A stretch of 64,000 nt of DNA, taken from the NCBI GenBank assembly GCA_029782215.1, contig JAKOVD010000144.1, positions 62,001 to 126,000 of the forward strand. The letters run 5' to 3'. Made by a program: the position numbers and the translations under genes. The DNA comes from Chloroflexota bacterium (lineage in GTDB: Bacteria > Chloroflexota > Anaerolineae > J102). The notes beneath the pieces were generated by a model, which was not told the origin of the DNA, made no database searches, and was given only the letters and a program-made list of their open reading frames with translations. Positions 8,102 to 16,804 of the stretch are shown here, piece after piece. The first letter of the stretch is position 1, and the number at the start of each line of letters is the position of its first letter.

Positions 8102-8626
8102 ATGGAAGTCCTGCTCAAGAAAAACGTTGAAGGTCTGGGTGATGCCGGCCAGATTCGCAAAGTCAAGCCGGGTTACGCTCGCAATTTCCTGATCCCGCGC
8201 GGTCTGGCGCTGCCGGCCACGCCCGGCCTGCGCAAGCAGTCCGATCAGATCAAACAGGCCGCCGATCGCCGCCGCAACCGCGAGATGGCTGCTGCCCGCA
8301 GTCTTGCCCAGCGCATCAACGCCGCCGTGTTGACCTTCCACGCCCGCGCCGGCGAGGGGGGCCGTCTGTACGGCTCGGTGACCTCCGCCATGTTGGCCGA
8401 ATCTCTGTCGTCGGTGGTGGGCGAGGAAATCGATCGCCGCCGCATTCGTCTTGAGCATACCCTCCGTGAGGTGGGCGAGCACTCCGTCACCATTCACCTG
8501 GCACACGATGTGGATGCCGCCTTCAAGGTCGTCATTGAGCCAGAGGGTGGGTTCGAGAAGAGCGCTTTGTCCACCGCTGAGCTCGAAGCCGCTGCTGCCA
8601 AGCAGGGCGTTGAAGAGGAAGCCTGA
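8102..8626 (+). CDS. rplI: 50S ribosomal protein L9
   Basis: 174 residues. The N-terminal domain is diagnostic: MEVLLKKNVEGLGDAGQI and VKPGYARNFLIPRGLA, where L9 binds 23S rRNA. A long connecting helix (KQSDQIKQAADRRRNREMAA) and the C-terminal domain (LYGSVTSAMLAESL ... VTIHLAHDVDAAFKVVI) follow. It is about 25 residues longer than typical L9 because of an acidic tail (ELEAAAAKQGVEEEA). The ATG at 8102 is chosen over an upstream in-frame start because it gives the canonical N-terminus and has GGAGG 12 bases before it. It is not next to rpsF, rpsR or dnaB, its common partners. Confidence 0.97.
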   Translation: MEVLLKKNVEGLGDAGQIRKVKPGYARNFLIPRGLALPATPGLRKQSDQIKQAADRRRNREMAAARSLAQRINAAVLTFHARAGEGGRLYGSVTSAMLAESLSSVVGEEIDRRRIRLEHTLREVGEHSVTIHLAHDVDAAFKVVIEPEGGFEKSALSTAELEAAAAKQGVEEEA

Positions 8627-8649
8627 GCCCGCGCTTTTGTGAGTAATAG

Positions 8650-8681
8650 CCCGGCGGCTGTCGTGACAGGCAGCCGCCGGG
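8650..8681. terminator. Bidirectional terminator hairpin
   Basis: CCCGGCGGCTG at 8650-8660 pairs perfectly with 8671-8681 around a 10-nt loop, between the convergent rplI and DUF2723 genes. Confidence 0.65.
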
Positions 8682-8684
8682 AGC

Positions 8685-10526
8685 TTAACCCTCGCCGGGG
8701 ACGGGGAGCACCAGTTCGGCCAGGTTGGCGAAGCTGCCGCCGGGCAGCCGGCGGTACAGAATGAGCCGCACGGCGTCAGGCCTGGCGCCGGGTGGGAGCT
8801 CAAAACGAAAGGCATCGGCCACGGTCTCGCCGGGCTGCAGCGCCGTCGTGGGCGTCATTCCGGCCGCCAGGGCGGCATGGTCCTGCTGCCCCAGTTCGAC
8901 GCTGAGCTGCAGCGGGCGCACGCTTAGCGCCCAATCCATGGCCGGAACGGAATCAGCCTTGAACGCCAGCCGGACCTCCCAGCGCCCCGCAGGGTCCTTG
9001 GGCGCCACCTCATACCCGACCAGGCGGAGGCCATCGCCCAGGGGCTGGCTCACGGTTCCCGCCCCGGGGATGGGCACGGAGGCAAGGGCGCCGGTGGAAG
9101 CAACAAGCAGGTCCGGTCCCCAGGCGGAATAGCGCAGCGGCATTCTTGCCTCGGCAGCGGCATAGTTGGCGGCGTCCAGGCTGACGAGGAGGGGGCGTCC
9201 CGCCGCCAGCACTTCACGCACCTGTGCGGTCGTGATCGGCCGCAGGTCGCGGCGCAGTCCCCCGATGACCGTCAGGTAGTCAAGCGCGGCCCGCTGCTCC
9301 GCCGTGCCCAGGATGGCGGCGCCGGTGGGCGGGTTGGCCGCCAGAAGCGCCTCCCCGGGCGCCAGTCCCGTCGCTTCCACCCGGTCGCGCTGGTTGGCCC
9401 GCGGGTAGTTTTCGACGGCCTTGGGAAGGATGAGGGCAACCAGCAGCGCCGCCAGCACCCACCGCCAGAGCCGGTGCGGATAGAGGGCCCACAGCCGGGC
9501 CAGGGTCGCCCCGGCGCCGGCAAGGATGAGCGGGTAGAGGGGCATGATCACCTGGTACCAGTTGCCCAGGCGGTCGATGTAGCAAAAGACCAGGTAGATG
9601 AGCGCCGTGAGGCCGTACAGCATCGTCAAGCGGCGTTCCCACAGGAACCACCCCACGACGCCCAGGACGAGCACGACCACGGTCAGCTCCTGCCAGATCA
9701 TCTGGGGGAAGCCGCCGTCGAACGGACCCAGGCTCCAGGTGAGCTCGCCCCGCCCCTGGCGGGTGGAGACAAAGCTCAGGAACCACTGCCAGGTGCTGGA
9801 CCAGGCGCCGGCGCCGCGCCATTCCGGGTGCTGGGCGCCGCGAATGTAGACGTAGGCGTAGCTCAACAGCGGCAGGAGCGCCAGGACCACGGCGCCGGCG
9901 ACCAGCCGCCCCCGGCGCAGCACCCCCGGCTGTTTGGCCAACACAAAGAGGACCACTCCCGGCAGCACCGCCAGCACGGTGACCATGTGCGCCAGGGCCA
10001 GCCCCAGCAGCAGCGCCAGGCCGTAGAGGTAGCGGTCGCGCGGGTCACGATCCCACATGTGCACCAGCAGGACGATCGCCAGCGTCTGCGCCACCGCCGA
10101 GGCGTACTGCTCGGTGCTGACGGCATAGAACCAGAAGAAATACGTGACGGCGTAGAAGGCGCCCAACCCCAGCGTGATGGCCAAGTTGCCGGCCGTCGTA
10201 AGGTAGAGCAGTGCAAACAGCAGCGCCAGCGCCAGCAGGGCCCAGAAGGTCGAGTAGCTGGAGAGCACGGCCACTGGATTGGCGTCCGGAAGCAGAGCCC
10301 GGAGGCCGTGAAACCACAACCAGCCGCCCAGGGTGTAAAGCGGATAGCCCGGCGCGTTGGATGGCCGCGCCTGGACCTGGGCGTACTGGTGAGTGATCAG
10401 ATCGCCGCCCTGGAGATTGCCCGGCGTCAGCCCGTTGTCAAGGGTTGCCAGGTACAGCGCAGCCGCCGCCAACAAGAACAAGGCGAGCACGATCAGGCGG
10501 CGGCGATCCGGCAGGAGAGATGACAT
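8685..10526 (-). CDS. DUF2723 membrane protein (GT-C-like)
   Basis: 613 residues, with an N-terminal membrane part of around eleven helices. It carries a signature loop GGDLITHQYAQVQARPSNAPGYPLYTLGGWL: the D followed by the P-G-YPLY motif is typical of DUF2723/TMEM260-type proteins, which belong to the GT-C glycosyltransferase fold. The last 200 residues (from about DYLTVIGGLRRDL) are soluble and beta-rich (LGDGLRLVGYEVAPKDPAGRW), like the tails of other GT-C genes in this window. It likely glycosylates exported proteins or lipids using a polyprenyl donor. It is transcribed divergently from murI across 121 bp. Confidence 0.78.
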   Translation of the reverse strand: MSSLLPDRRRLIVLALFLLAAAALYLATLDNGLTPGNLQGGDLITHQYAQVQARPSNAPGYPLYTLGGWLWFHGLRALLPDANPVAVLSSYSTFWALLALALLFALLYLTTAGNLAITLGLGAFYAVTYFFWFYAVSTEQYASAVAQTLAIVLLVHMWDRDPRDRYLYGLALLLGLALAHMVTVLAVLPGVVLFVLAKQPGVLRRGRLVAGAVVLALLPLLSYAYVYIRGAQHPEWRGAGAWSSTWQWFLSFVSTRQGRGELTWSLGPFDGGFPQMIWQELTVVVLVLGVVGWFLWERRLTMLYGLTALIYLVFCYIDRLGNWYQVIMPLYPLILAGAGATLARLWALYPHRLWRWVLAALLVALILPKAVENYPRANQRDRVEATGLAPGEALLAANPPTGAAILGTAEQRAALDYLTVIGGLRRDLRPITTAQVREVLAAGRPLLVSLDAANYAAAEARMPLRYSAWGPDLLVASTGALASVPIPGAGTVSQPLGDGLRLVGYEVAPKDPAGRWEVRLAFKADSVPAMDWALSVRPLQLSVELGQQDHAALAAGMTPTTALQPGETVADAFRFELPPGARPDAVRLILYRRLPGGSFANLAELVLPVPGEG

Positions 10527-10594
10527 GGCCAGGGCGGTGTGGAAAACGGGGCTGCGGGTGCAGTATAAGACGCAGGTGACACGAGGTCAACGCG

Positions 10595-10623
10595 TTGTGA
10601 TGGTCGCGCCTTGGCTCTATAAT
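10595..10623 (+). promoter_or_regulatory. Promoter of murI
   Basis: TTGTGA at 10595-10600 and TATAAT at 10618-10623 are spaced 17 bp. The expected start near 10630 leaves a leader of about 18 nt before the ATG at 10648. Confidence 0.6.
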
Positions 10624-10647
10624 CGACCTCGGAACCCAGGTTGATCC

Positions 10648-11535
10648 ATGACACCCACCCCGCAGCCTCCAGGAGCGGCCACCTGGCCGCCGTCATCCCT
10701 ACTTCGCCCCCTTGGCGTCTTCGATTCCGGGGTCGGCGGGCTGTCGGTCTGGCGCGAGCTGGCGGCGCTGCTGCCAGCGGAAAGCACCCTCTACCTGGCC
10801 GACCAGGCGCACGTGCCCTACGGCGCGCGCACGTCTGTCGAGGTGGAAGCGCTCACGCACGAGGCCGCCGCCTGGCTGCTGGACCGGGGGGCCAAGCTGC
10901 TCGTCATTGCCTGCAACACCGCTTCGGCTGCGGCCCTGACCAGCCTCCGCCAGCACTGGCCGGAAGTCCCGATCGTGGGCATGGAGCCGGCGGTCAAGCC
11001 CGCCAGCGCGCACACGGTGACGCACAAGGTGGGTGTGATGGCCACACCCGGCACCCTGAACGCCGAACGCTTCGCCAACCTGGTGGAACGCTACGCCAAC
11101 GGCGTGGAAGTGCACACGCAGGTGTGTCCCGGCCTGGTGGAATACGTGGAGGCAGGTGAGCTCGACGGCCCCCGCGTGGAAGCCGACCTGCACCGGCTGC
11201 TGGACCCCCTGGTGGCTGTGGGGATCGACCATCTCGTGTTGGGGTGCACGCACTACCCCTTCCTGGCCCCTGCTATCCAGCGTGTGGTAGGCCAGGAGGT
11301 GACGTTGGTGGACCCGGCGCCCGCCGTTGCCCGCCAGGCCCAGCGTCTGCTGGCTACCCATGACCTGTTGGCGCCGGCAGACAGCCAACCCGCGCACCGC
11401 TTCTACACCACGGGCGCCACAGCGGTCCTGGAAACCAACATCGCCCACCTGGTGGGGCGGCAGGCTGCTGTCGGCCCGGCGTCCCTGGCGCTCAGGGAGC
11501 GCGGTACTGGTAGGGGAATTGGGTGGGGCTGGTGA
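10648..11535 (+). CDS. murI: Glutamate racemase
   Basis: 295 residues. It makes D-glutamate from L-glutamate for peptidoglycan. The family core is complete: LGVFDSGVGGLSV with the catalytic-side D-S pair, DQAHVPYGAR, the first catalytic cysteine in IACNTASAAAL, and the second cysteine in LGCTHYPFL, followed by LVDPA. The C-terminus (RERGTGRGIGWGW) is about 20 residues longer than usual and overlaps the 3' end of the convergent gene by 44 bp. A frameshift near the end or simple read-through into the neighbour's end could explain the odd tail. It has its own promoter and is divergent from the DUF2723 gene. Confidence 0.95.
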   Translation: MTPTPQPPGAATWPPSSLLRPLGVFDSGVGGLSVWRELAALLPAESTLYLADQAHVPYGARTSVEVEALTHEAAAWLLDRGAKLLVIACNTASAAALTSLRQHWPEVPIVGMEPAVKPASAHTVTHKVGVMATPGTLNAERFANLVERYANGVEVHTQVCPGLVEYVEAGELDGPRVEADLHRLLDPLVAVGIDHLVLGCTHYPFLAPAIQRVVGQEVTLVDPAPAVARQAQRLLATHDLLAPADSQPAHRFYTTGATAVLETNIAHLVGRQAAVGPASLALRERGTGRGIGWGW

Positions 11536-13210
11536 TAGCCTTGATCAGAGCGGCAGCGTCCGGGTTGTCGGAGCGCACATAGTAGACATAGAGGTCCTGG
11601 GGCCCCCGGCGCTCGACGATAGCTGCCAGCGTATAGCCGTGGCTCTCGGCATAGTCGTGCAGGACCCTGGTCATCTCCGCCCAGCGCGGGGGATCAGGAT
11701 TGGTCATGTCATGGTACATGATGACATCCGGCGCCACCGACGCCAGGTAGTCCATGGTCAACCCTTCGTGGGCAATCCTCTCGTCATTGAGACCGAAGGG
11801 ATCGATCGACCGCCATCCCGAGAAGTAGGGGATCCAGCCCGCCTCGCTGGCCACCACCGTGTAGCCTTTGTCTGCGAACGGGCGCAAGGCCTGCCCTACC
11901 GCCTCGCGATCATCGAACTGCGTGCGGTAAAAGGTCTCCGCCAGCCTGTAGCTTCGCTGAACGCTGAACAGGACCAGGAGCGCTGCCAACACGACGTACA
12001 GGAGCGGCGTGTGCGGTCGGAAGCGGCCCAGCCACCCCCTGTCTGCCGCCAGCTTCAGCAGGAAGATGGCCACCACCAGGGCGGCGACCAGCGCTGGTCG
12101 CGGCAGGAGCACGAACGCGCCGAACAGGACCAGCGCCAACCCGCCCGCCAGGGCCACGAGATCGGCGCCCGGCCGGAGTCCTTCCCGCAATCTGCCTGAA
12201 GGGGTGAAGAGACCAAGCGCGGCCGCCCCGGCCAGGAGAAAGACAGGGTACACCGGGTATTGGAAGCGCATGCCCAGGTTCTGGAGCTGGTCGATCAGGA
12301 GGTACAGCCAGGGGAACAGGATGGCGGGCAGCAGAAGCACGAGTCGTTTGTAGGCGACCGTGCTGCGTTCCCACAGCAGCCCCAGGCCGATGAGCAGCAC
12401 CAGCGGCGCCATGTAGCGGAACATCTCGTAGATGAGAGACAGGTACCGCAGATGGAGCAGCCCACCGGTGCTCTTGACGTAGAAGGTATTGGGCAGCAGA
12501 TAGCCGAAGTAGCGCCAGCGCCAGCCGAAGTAGATCAAGCCGGGCACAACCGCAAGCGCCAGCATATAGACCACCAGCCGGCGGCGGTCCGGTCCAGGCA
12601 GCAGGATCACCAGGCTCAGGAAGGCCAGCCCGGCGTAGAACACGCCCTCCGGCCGTGTCAGGCCCAGCAGCAGGGCGCTGAGGGCAAAGGCCGCGAAAGC
12701 CGCCGTGCGCAGCCTGTCCCGGCGCCGGCGCAGCGCCAACAGGGCTGCCGCCGCATAGGAAACCGTCAGCAGCAGGGTGAACAGCGTCGTGGCAAAACCC
12801 GCGCGCACGTGATAGGCGACAGGGCCTGCGGCAAACGTGGCGGCGGCAAAAAGCGAAGGCAGGAGTCTGCGCCCGGCCAGGCTGTAACCCGCCAGCGCCA
12901 CCAACAGGACGGTCGCCCCGCCAAACACCAGGTTAAAGACCGTCGCCGCCGTCTCCACCTCCAGCCCCAGCCGGTGTCCAGCCCCCAGCATCACCGCCCA
13001 GAGGAACTCGGTGGAACCCTCCACCGGATCCTCGCCCGGGTTCCACACCAGGCCGTGCCCCTCCGCCAGGTTGCGGGCATAGCGGAAGGTGATGTACGCA
13101 TCCTCAGAAGGGACGATGGGATGGGTGGTTTGGGCGACGAGCAGGAGGACAAGACCGAGAAGGGCGCTGATGGCGACGGGCCAGAGCGGGCGCGGTGCTG
13201 CCGGGGACAT
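11492..13210 (-). CDS. AftB/GT89-like GT-C membrane glycosyltransferase
   Basis: About 572 residues with a dozen hydrophobic helices. The first periplasmic loop reads EDAYITFRYARNLAEGHGLV, then WNPGEDPVEGSTEFLW. This is the hallmark of arabinofuranosyltransferase AftB-like GT-C enzymes, with the ED acidic pair as the expected catalytic residues. The NTFYVK motif later in the protein also fits. The soluble C-terminus (YTVVASEAGWIPYFSGWRSID ... LAAIVERRGPQDLYVYYV) is typical for this group. The ATG at 13210 is chosen because TGGAG lies 5 bases before it; an ATG at 13237 would add nine residues. The donor and acceptor sugars cannot be inferred with certainty. Confidence 0.8.
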   Translation of the reverse strand: MSPAAPRPLWPVAISALLGLVLLLVAQTTHPIVPSEDAYITFRYARNLAEGHGLVWNPGEDPVEGSTEFLWAVMLGAGHRLGLEVETAATVFNLVFGGATVLLVALAGYSLAGRRLLPSLFAAATFAAGPVAYHVRAGFATTLFTLLLTVSYAAAALLALRRRRDRLRTAAFAAFALSALLLGLTRPEGVFYAGLAFLSLVILLPGPDRRRLVVYMLALAVVPGLIYFGWRWRYFGYLLPNTFYVKSTGGLLHLRYLSLIYEMFRYMAPLVLLIGLGLLWERSTVAYKRLVLLLPAILFPWLYLLIDQLQNLGMRFQYPVYPVFLLAGAAALGLFTPSGRLREGLRPGADLVALAGGLALVLFGAFVLLPRPALVAALVVAIFLLKLAADRGWLGRFRPHTPLLYVVLAALLVLFSVQRSYRLAETFYRTQFDDREAVGQALRPFADKGYTVVASEAGWIPYFSGWRSIDPFGLNDERIAHEGLTMDYLASVAPDVIMYHDMTNPDPPRWAEMTRVLHDYAESHGYTLAAIVERRGPQDLYVYYVRSDNPDAAALIKAITSPTQFPYQYRAP

Positions 13211-13425
13211 CGATACTCCAGTGGCTGATGAGGACATGGGTCATGGGGCCGCCTGGCGGCCGTCCAGAACACCGTATTATCACGCCGGAGGGCGATTTTC
13301 CGCTATCCAGTCAGGCACGCCGTCACAACCCACACCGAAGTGGCTTCTTTGCTCGAACACCGACAGTTTCGGCTCTCCGCGATCGGCATTTCGTGGCCCA
13401 AGCTGATGATAAGACACCGGTGATG

Positions 13426-13749
13426 CTAGCGCGAGAACATCTCAGCAAGTACAGCAAGTACCTTTGTCTGACTACCACCATCTACTTCACCCAGCCTTCG
13501 CACCAACCGTTGCTTGTCTACAGTGCGAATCTGATCGAGAACGATCTGTCCCACCTTGTCCTGGAACGTACAGTCAACACGAGTGGGATAATTCTGCCCC
13601 TTCGTGGTCATAGGCGCCACAATCACCGTCCGGATTTGCCGGTTCATCTCGTCGGGTGAAATGACAAGACAAGGGCGGGTCTTCCTGATCTCGCTGCCAA
13701 CAGCGGGGGCAAGATTCACGAGATAGACTTCGAACCGCCTGATTACCAT
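13426..13749 (-). CDS. mazF: MazF/PemK-family endoribonuclease toxin
   Basis: 107 residues. The fold is clear: FEVYLVNLAPAVGSEIRKTRPCLVISPD (the G-S-E-I-x-K-x-RP active-site loop), then VIVAPMTTKGQ with the conserved T, RVDC, and VLDQIRTVDKQRLV. MazF toxins cut mRNA at short motifs. The ATG at 13749 has GAGG 7 bases upstream; an ATG two codons earlier would be too close to it. The gene overlaps its antitoxin gene by 7 bp, the usual translational coupling. No degeneration is visible in the active-site arginine or threonine, so it should be functional. Confidence 0.92.
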   Translation of the reverse strand: MVIRRFEVYLVNLAPAVGSEIRKTRPCLVISPDEMNRQIRTVIVAPMTTKGQNYPTRVDCTFQDKVGQIVLDQIRTVDKQRLVRRLGEVDGGSQTKVLAVLAEMFSR

Positions 13750-14009
13750 TCCCATTCCTCGTCATCCCATGTAGATGTTGAGATCGTCAAATCCTCCAAT
13801 GGCATATCATCTCCCCTCAAGGCCATCTGATGGAACTGCTCTTCCCAACCCTGGCGAGCACGTCGCGCGGGTCGGATCACGATCTGCTCAGCATCAGCTT
13901 CCATCTCCACATCTTCTGGGAGTTGAGCTAGGTCGATAAGCGTTTTCGGAATGCGGATTCCTTGTGAGTTTCCGATCTTGATAATGCGCGTGCGCAGAAT
14001 AGTACTCAT
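13743..14009 (-). CDS. mazE: MazE/AbrB-family antitoxin
   Basis: 88 residues. The N-terminal swapped-hairpin AbrB DNA-binding domain (TRIIKIGNSQGIRIPKTLI, then VEMEADAEQIVIRPARR) is followed by an acidic C-terminal tail (DDMPLEDLTISTSTWDDEEW) expected to wrap and block MazF. It precedes and overlaps mazF. Two palindromes overlapping its promoter (14033-14055) are likely its own operators, giving the common conditional autoregulation of the pair. Confidence 0.92.
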   Translation of the reverse strand: MSTILRTRIIKIGNSQGIRIPKTLIDLAQLPEDVEMEADAEQIVIRPARRARQGWEEQFHQMALRGDDMPLEDLTISTSTWDDEEWEW

Positions 14010-14032
14010 GGCCTTCTTGCCTTACCTAGCAG

Positions 14033-14072
14033 GTGTATACACATTGTAATTACAACCGTCTGGAAAAGTCAA
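14033..14072 (-). promoter_or_regulatory. mazEF promoter with two palindromic operators
   Basis: Read on the minus strand, TTGACT (14067-14072) and TACAAT (14043-14048) are spaced 18 bp. A 12-bp perfect palindrome TTGTAATTACAA (14044-14055) covers the -10 box. A 10-bp perfect palindrome GTGTATACAC (14033-14042) covers the expected start site. This arrangement would let MazE or MazEF block transcription. Confidence 0.65.
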
Positions 14073-14108
14073 GCTGGGGGCACAACATCGAGCAACTGGC
14101 ACCAGTGC

Positions 14109-14855
14109 TCACACTGCTTCCGCGAACGGTCCTTCATACCCCTGCGCCCGCAGCCACTGGCGCTCCTTGGCGGTGAGGGGGGCTGTGGCGAGCAGGTCGG
14201 GGCGGCGTTCCAGCGTGCGCAGCAGCGCCTGCTGGCGGCGCCAGGCCACGATGCGGGCATGGTGGCCGGAGATCAGGATCTCGGGCACAGGCCATTCGCG
14301 AAACAGCGGCGGGCGGGTGTAGTGAGCCCCTTCCAGCAGGCCCGTGGCGTGCGAATCCTCGACCGCGGAGCCCTCGAAGCCCAGGGCGCCGGGCAGCAGC
14401 CGCACCACCGCATCCACGACCACCATCGCCGCCAGCTCACCGCCGGAAAGCACGTAATCGCCGATGGAGATCTCGTCGGTGGCCAGGTGCTCGCGCACGC
14501 GCTCGTCCACGCCCTCATAGCGGCCGCAGAGCAGCATCAGCCGGGGTCGGGCGGCCAGCTCGGCGGCGACGGCCTGGGTCAGCACGCGCCCCTGCGGCGT
14601 GAGCAGGATCACGGGGCAAACGTCCTCTCCGCGCACGTCCTCCACCGCGGCAAAGAGCGGCTCCGGCTTCATCACCATGCCGCCGCCCCCGCCGTAAGGC
14701 GTATCATCCGTGAGCTGGTGCTTGTCTATGGCCCAATCGCGGATGTTGTACGTCCGGATGTCCACCAGGTCGCGCTCGCGCGCGCGCTTGATGATCGAGG
14801 TGGAGAAAGGACCCTCGAACATCTCCGGAAAGATGGAAAAGACATCGATGCGCAT
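14109..14855 (-). CDS. trmD: tRNA (guanine-37-N1)-methyltransferase
   Basis: 248 residues. It transfers a methyl group from S-adenosylmethionine to G37 of tRNAs reading CNN codons, preventing frameshifting. The start [13 protein letters not shown] is the canonical TrmD N-terminus (an upstream in-frame codon at 14903 is rejected). Also present are [14 protein letters not shown] and the trefoil-knot SAM site [13 protein letters not shown] / [16 protein letters not shown], with the catalytic DSH in [19 protein letters not shown]. The usual rpsP-rimM-trmD-rplS neighbours are not here, so the gene is isolated, facing away from a CapA-like gene. Confidence 0.97.
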   Translation of the reverse strand: MRIDVFSIFPEMFEGPFSTSIIKRARERDLVDIRTYNIRDWAIDKHQLTDDTPYGGGGGMVMKPEPLFAAVEDVRGEDVCPVILLTPQGRVLTQAVAAELAARPRLMLLCGRYEGVDERVREHLATDEISIGDYVLSGGELAAMVVVDAVVRLLPGALGFEGSAVEDSHATGLLEGAHYTRPPLFREWPVPEILISGHHARIVAWRRQQALLRTLERRPDLLATAPLTAKERQWLRAQGYEGPFAEAV

Positions 14856-14984
14856 GGGACGACCGCAGCGATCATAGCGCAGACGGTGGGGCCGGCCAAA
14901 CAAACCGCCTTCGCTCTTCCCCCTGCACCCTGGCCCGCGTTACAATGGGCGCTGTTTTGTCCATCCCTTTCCATACCTGTTGCC

Positions 14985-16766
14985 ATGATGCCCACTGCTT
15001 CCAAGCTTTTCCGATTGCTCCTTCCGGCCGGCCTACTGCTGGCGGCCTGCACCGCCCGTGTCGAAGCGCCCACGGCCGCACCCGCTACACCGGCGGCGCA
15101 GCCCTCCCCGGCCACCGCCGCGGCCACCCTTCCTGCGACAGCGCCCGCTGCAGCGACAGCGCCCGCCGCCCCCACCCTGCCCGCCCCTACGGCCACGGCC
15201 GTACCATCGCCCACCCCGGCGCCGCAGCCTACCGTTCCCCGCACCATCCCCGTCGCCATCAGCCCCAGCGTGCCCACCGACCTGGCAGGCAAGGTCCACG
15301 CCGCCCTCGACCAGCCCAACGCCCTGGCCGGCGCCGCCGTGGACTGGGCCCAGACGATCGACAGCGCCACCAACCTGGTCAGCGCCGCCCCGCTCGGCAA
15401 GGTCAGGGAGGGCGTGCTCTCGCAGGCCGTGTTCGCCGTGGTGGCGCCCTTTGCCACCGTGCGTGACGGCGCCAGCATGGACGAGTTGAACAACCGGTGG
15501 CGGGGCGGCGATGCTCCCCTCTTCGTCACCGAAGAGGCGGCGGTGGCCCTCAGCCCGGTCTTCGGCGCCATGCCGGCGCAGATCGTGCCCGGCGCCGAGC
15601 TGCCGGCCCGCCTGGCCGCCGAGCCGGGCGCCCTGGGCATCCTGCCCTTCGACCAGATCGACCCCACCTACAAGGTCCTGGCCGTCGACGGCGCCAATCC
15701 CCTCAGCAACCAATTCAAGCCCGAAGGCTATCCGCTGGCCGTGGCCCTGACGGTGGCCGGCCCTGACGCCAGCACCCTGGCGCCCATCCTCCAAAAGGCC
15801 GTGCCCGCCACCAACCGCGACCCCAACCGCCTCACGCAGTTGATCATGACCGGGGTCACCGCCATGTCCCGCGGCACCGCCGACAAGATGGAAAAGAAGG
15901 GGGTGCTCTACCCGGCGCTGGTCATCTCGGACACGCTCAAAGCAGCCGACATCACCCACGTCAGCAACGAGGTGCCCTTCATCAAGGGCTGCCAGCCCAA
16001 CAACACCTACATGAACCTGACGCTGTGCAGCGACTACCCCTACTGGCAGGCGCTGGAGGCGATCGGGACCGACATCGTGGGCCTTTCCGGCAACCACGTC
16101 AACGACTACGGCTACGACGGAGCGCGCGAGTCACTTGCGTTCTACCGCGACCACAAGATCCCGATCTACGGCAGTGGCCTGAACGAAGACGAAGCCTGCG
16201 CGCCCCTGATGTGGGAGGACCACGGCAACACCTTCGCCTTCATCGCCTCCCTGGCCTTCGAGCCCGAGTCGGCCTGGGCCACGGCCGACAAGCCCGGCGC
16301 CTGCTATTACTATACGAACAAGGACCGCATTCTGCAGATGGTGCGCGATCTGAGCAAGAAAGTGGACATCGTCGCCGTCGAGCTGCAGTACCTTGAGACC
16401 TACGAGCCCTACCCCACCGACCAGCAGGTGATCGAGTTCCGCGAGCTGCATGACGCCGGCGCCGACATCGTCACCGGCGTGCAAAGCCACGTTCCCCAGG
16501 CGCTGGAGACCTACGGCGCCAACGCAGCCGGGGGCCCTAGCGCCATCGTCTACGGTTTGGGCAATCTCTTCTTCGACCAGATGGAGGACTGGGACACCCG
16601 CACGGGTCTCATCGTCCGCCACACCCTCTATGAGGGCAAGCTGCTCAACACCGAGATCCTGACCACCGTGCTCGAGGACTTCGCCCAGCCGCGCTGGGCC
16701 ACCCCAAAGGAACGGGCGGAAATCCTGCAGCGCATCTTCGACGCCGCGCCGGCGCGGGTGCAGTAG
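14985..16766 (+). CDS. CapA-family lipoprotein with N-terminal binding-protein-like domain (copy 1)
   Basis: 593 residues from the ATG at 14985, although the frame is open far upstream over trmD. Signal peptide LFRLLLPAGLLLAAC has a lipobox cysteine near residue 20; an Ala-Pro-Thr linker follows (residues about 25-85). Residues about 100-290 (VVAPFATVRDGASMDELNNRW ... ALGILPFDQIDPTYKVLAVDG) look like a substrate-binding-protein domain. Residues about 290-590 are CapA-type metallophosphatase-like: MTGVTAMSR in place of the usual GD-x-M, HVSNEVPF, LSGNHVNDYG, and GVQSHVPQALE. CapA proteins take part in poly-gamma-glutamate or capsule work; here the substrate is unknown. TACAAT at 14941-14946 may be its -10 box. 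A near-identical layout follows in tandem. Confidence 0.8.
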   Translation: MMPTASKLFRLLLPAGLLLAACTARVEAPTAAPATPAAQPSPATAAATLPATAPAAATAPAAPTLPAPTATAVPSPTPAPQPTVPRTIPVAISPSVPTDLAGKVHAALDQPNALAGAAVDWAQTIDSATNLVSAAPLGKVREGVLSQAVFAVVAPFATVRDGASMDELNNRWRGGDAPLFVTEEAAVALSPVFGAMPAQIVPGAELPARLAAEPGALGILPFDQIDPTYKVLAVDGANPLSNQFKPEGYPLAVALTVAGPDASTLAPILQKAVPATNRDPNRLTQLIMTGVTAMSRGTADKMEKKGVLYPALVISDTLKAADITHVSNEVPFIKGCQPNNTYMNLTLCSDYPYWQALEAIGTDIVGLSGNHVNDYGYDGARESLAFYRDHKIPIYGSGLNEDEACAPLMWEDHGNTFAFIASLAFEPESAWATADKPGACYYYTNKDRILQMVRDLSKKVDIVAVELQYLETYEPYPTDQQVIEFRELHDAGADIVTGVQSHVPQALETYGANAAGGPSAIVYGLGNLFFDQMEDWDTRTGLIVRHTLYEGKLLNTEILTTVLEDFAQPRWATPKERAEILQRIFDAAPARVQ

Positions 16767-16804
16767 GGACAGGAAACCAGGAGACCGCTAGACCAGGAGG
16801 CAAG

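Noticed and set aside
14259..14984. An N-terminal extension of the first CapA-like gene across trmD
   Set aside because: The ATG at 14985 begins a proper lipoprotein signal, while the extension is antisense to trmD and has shadow composition.
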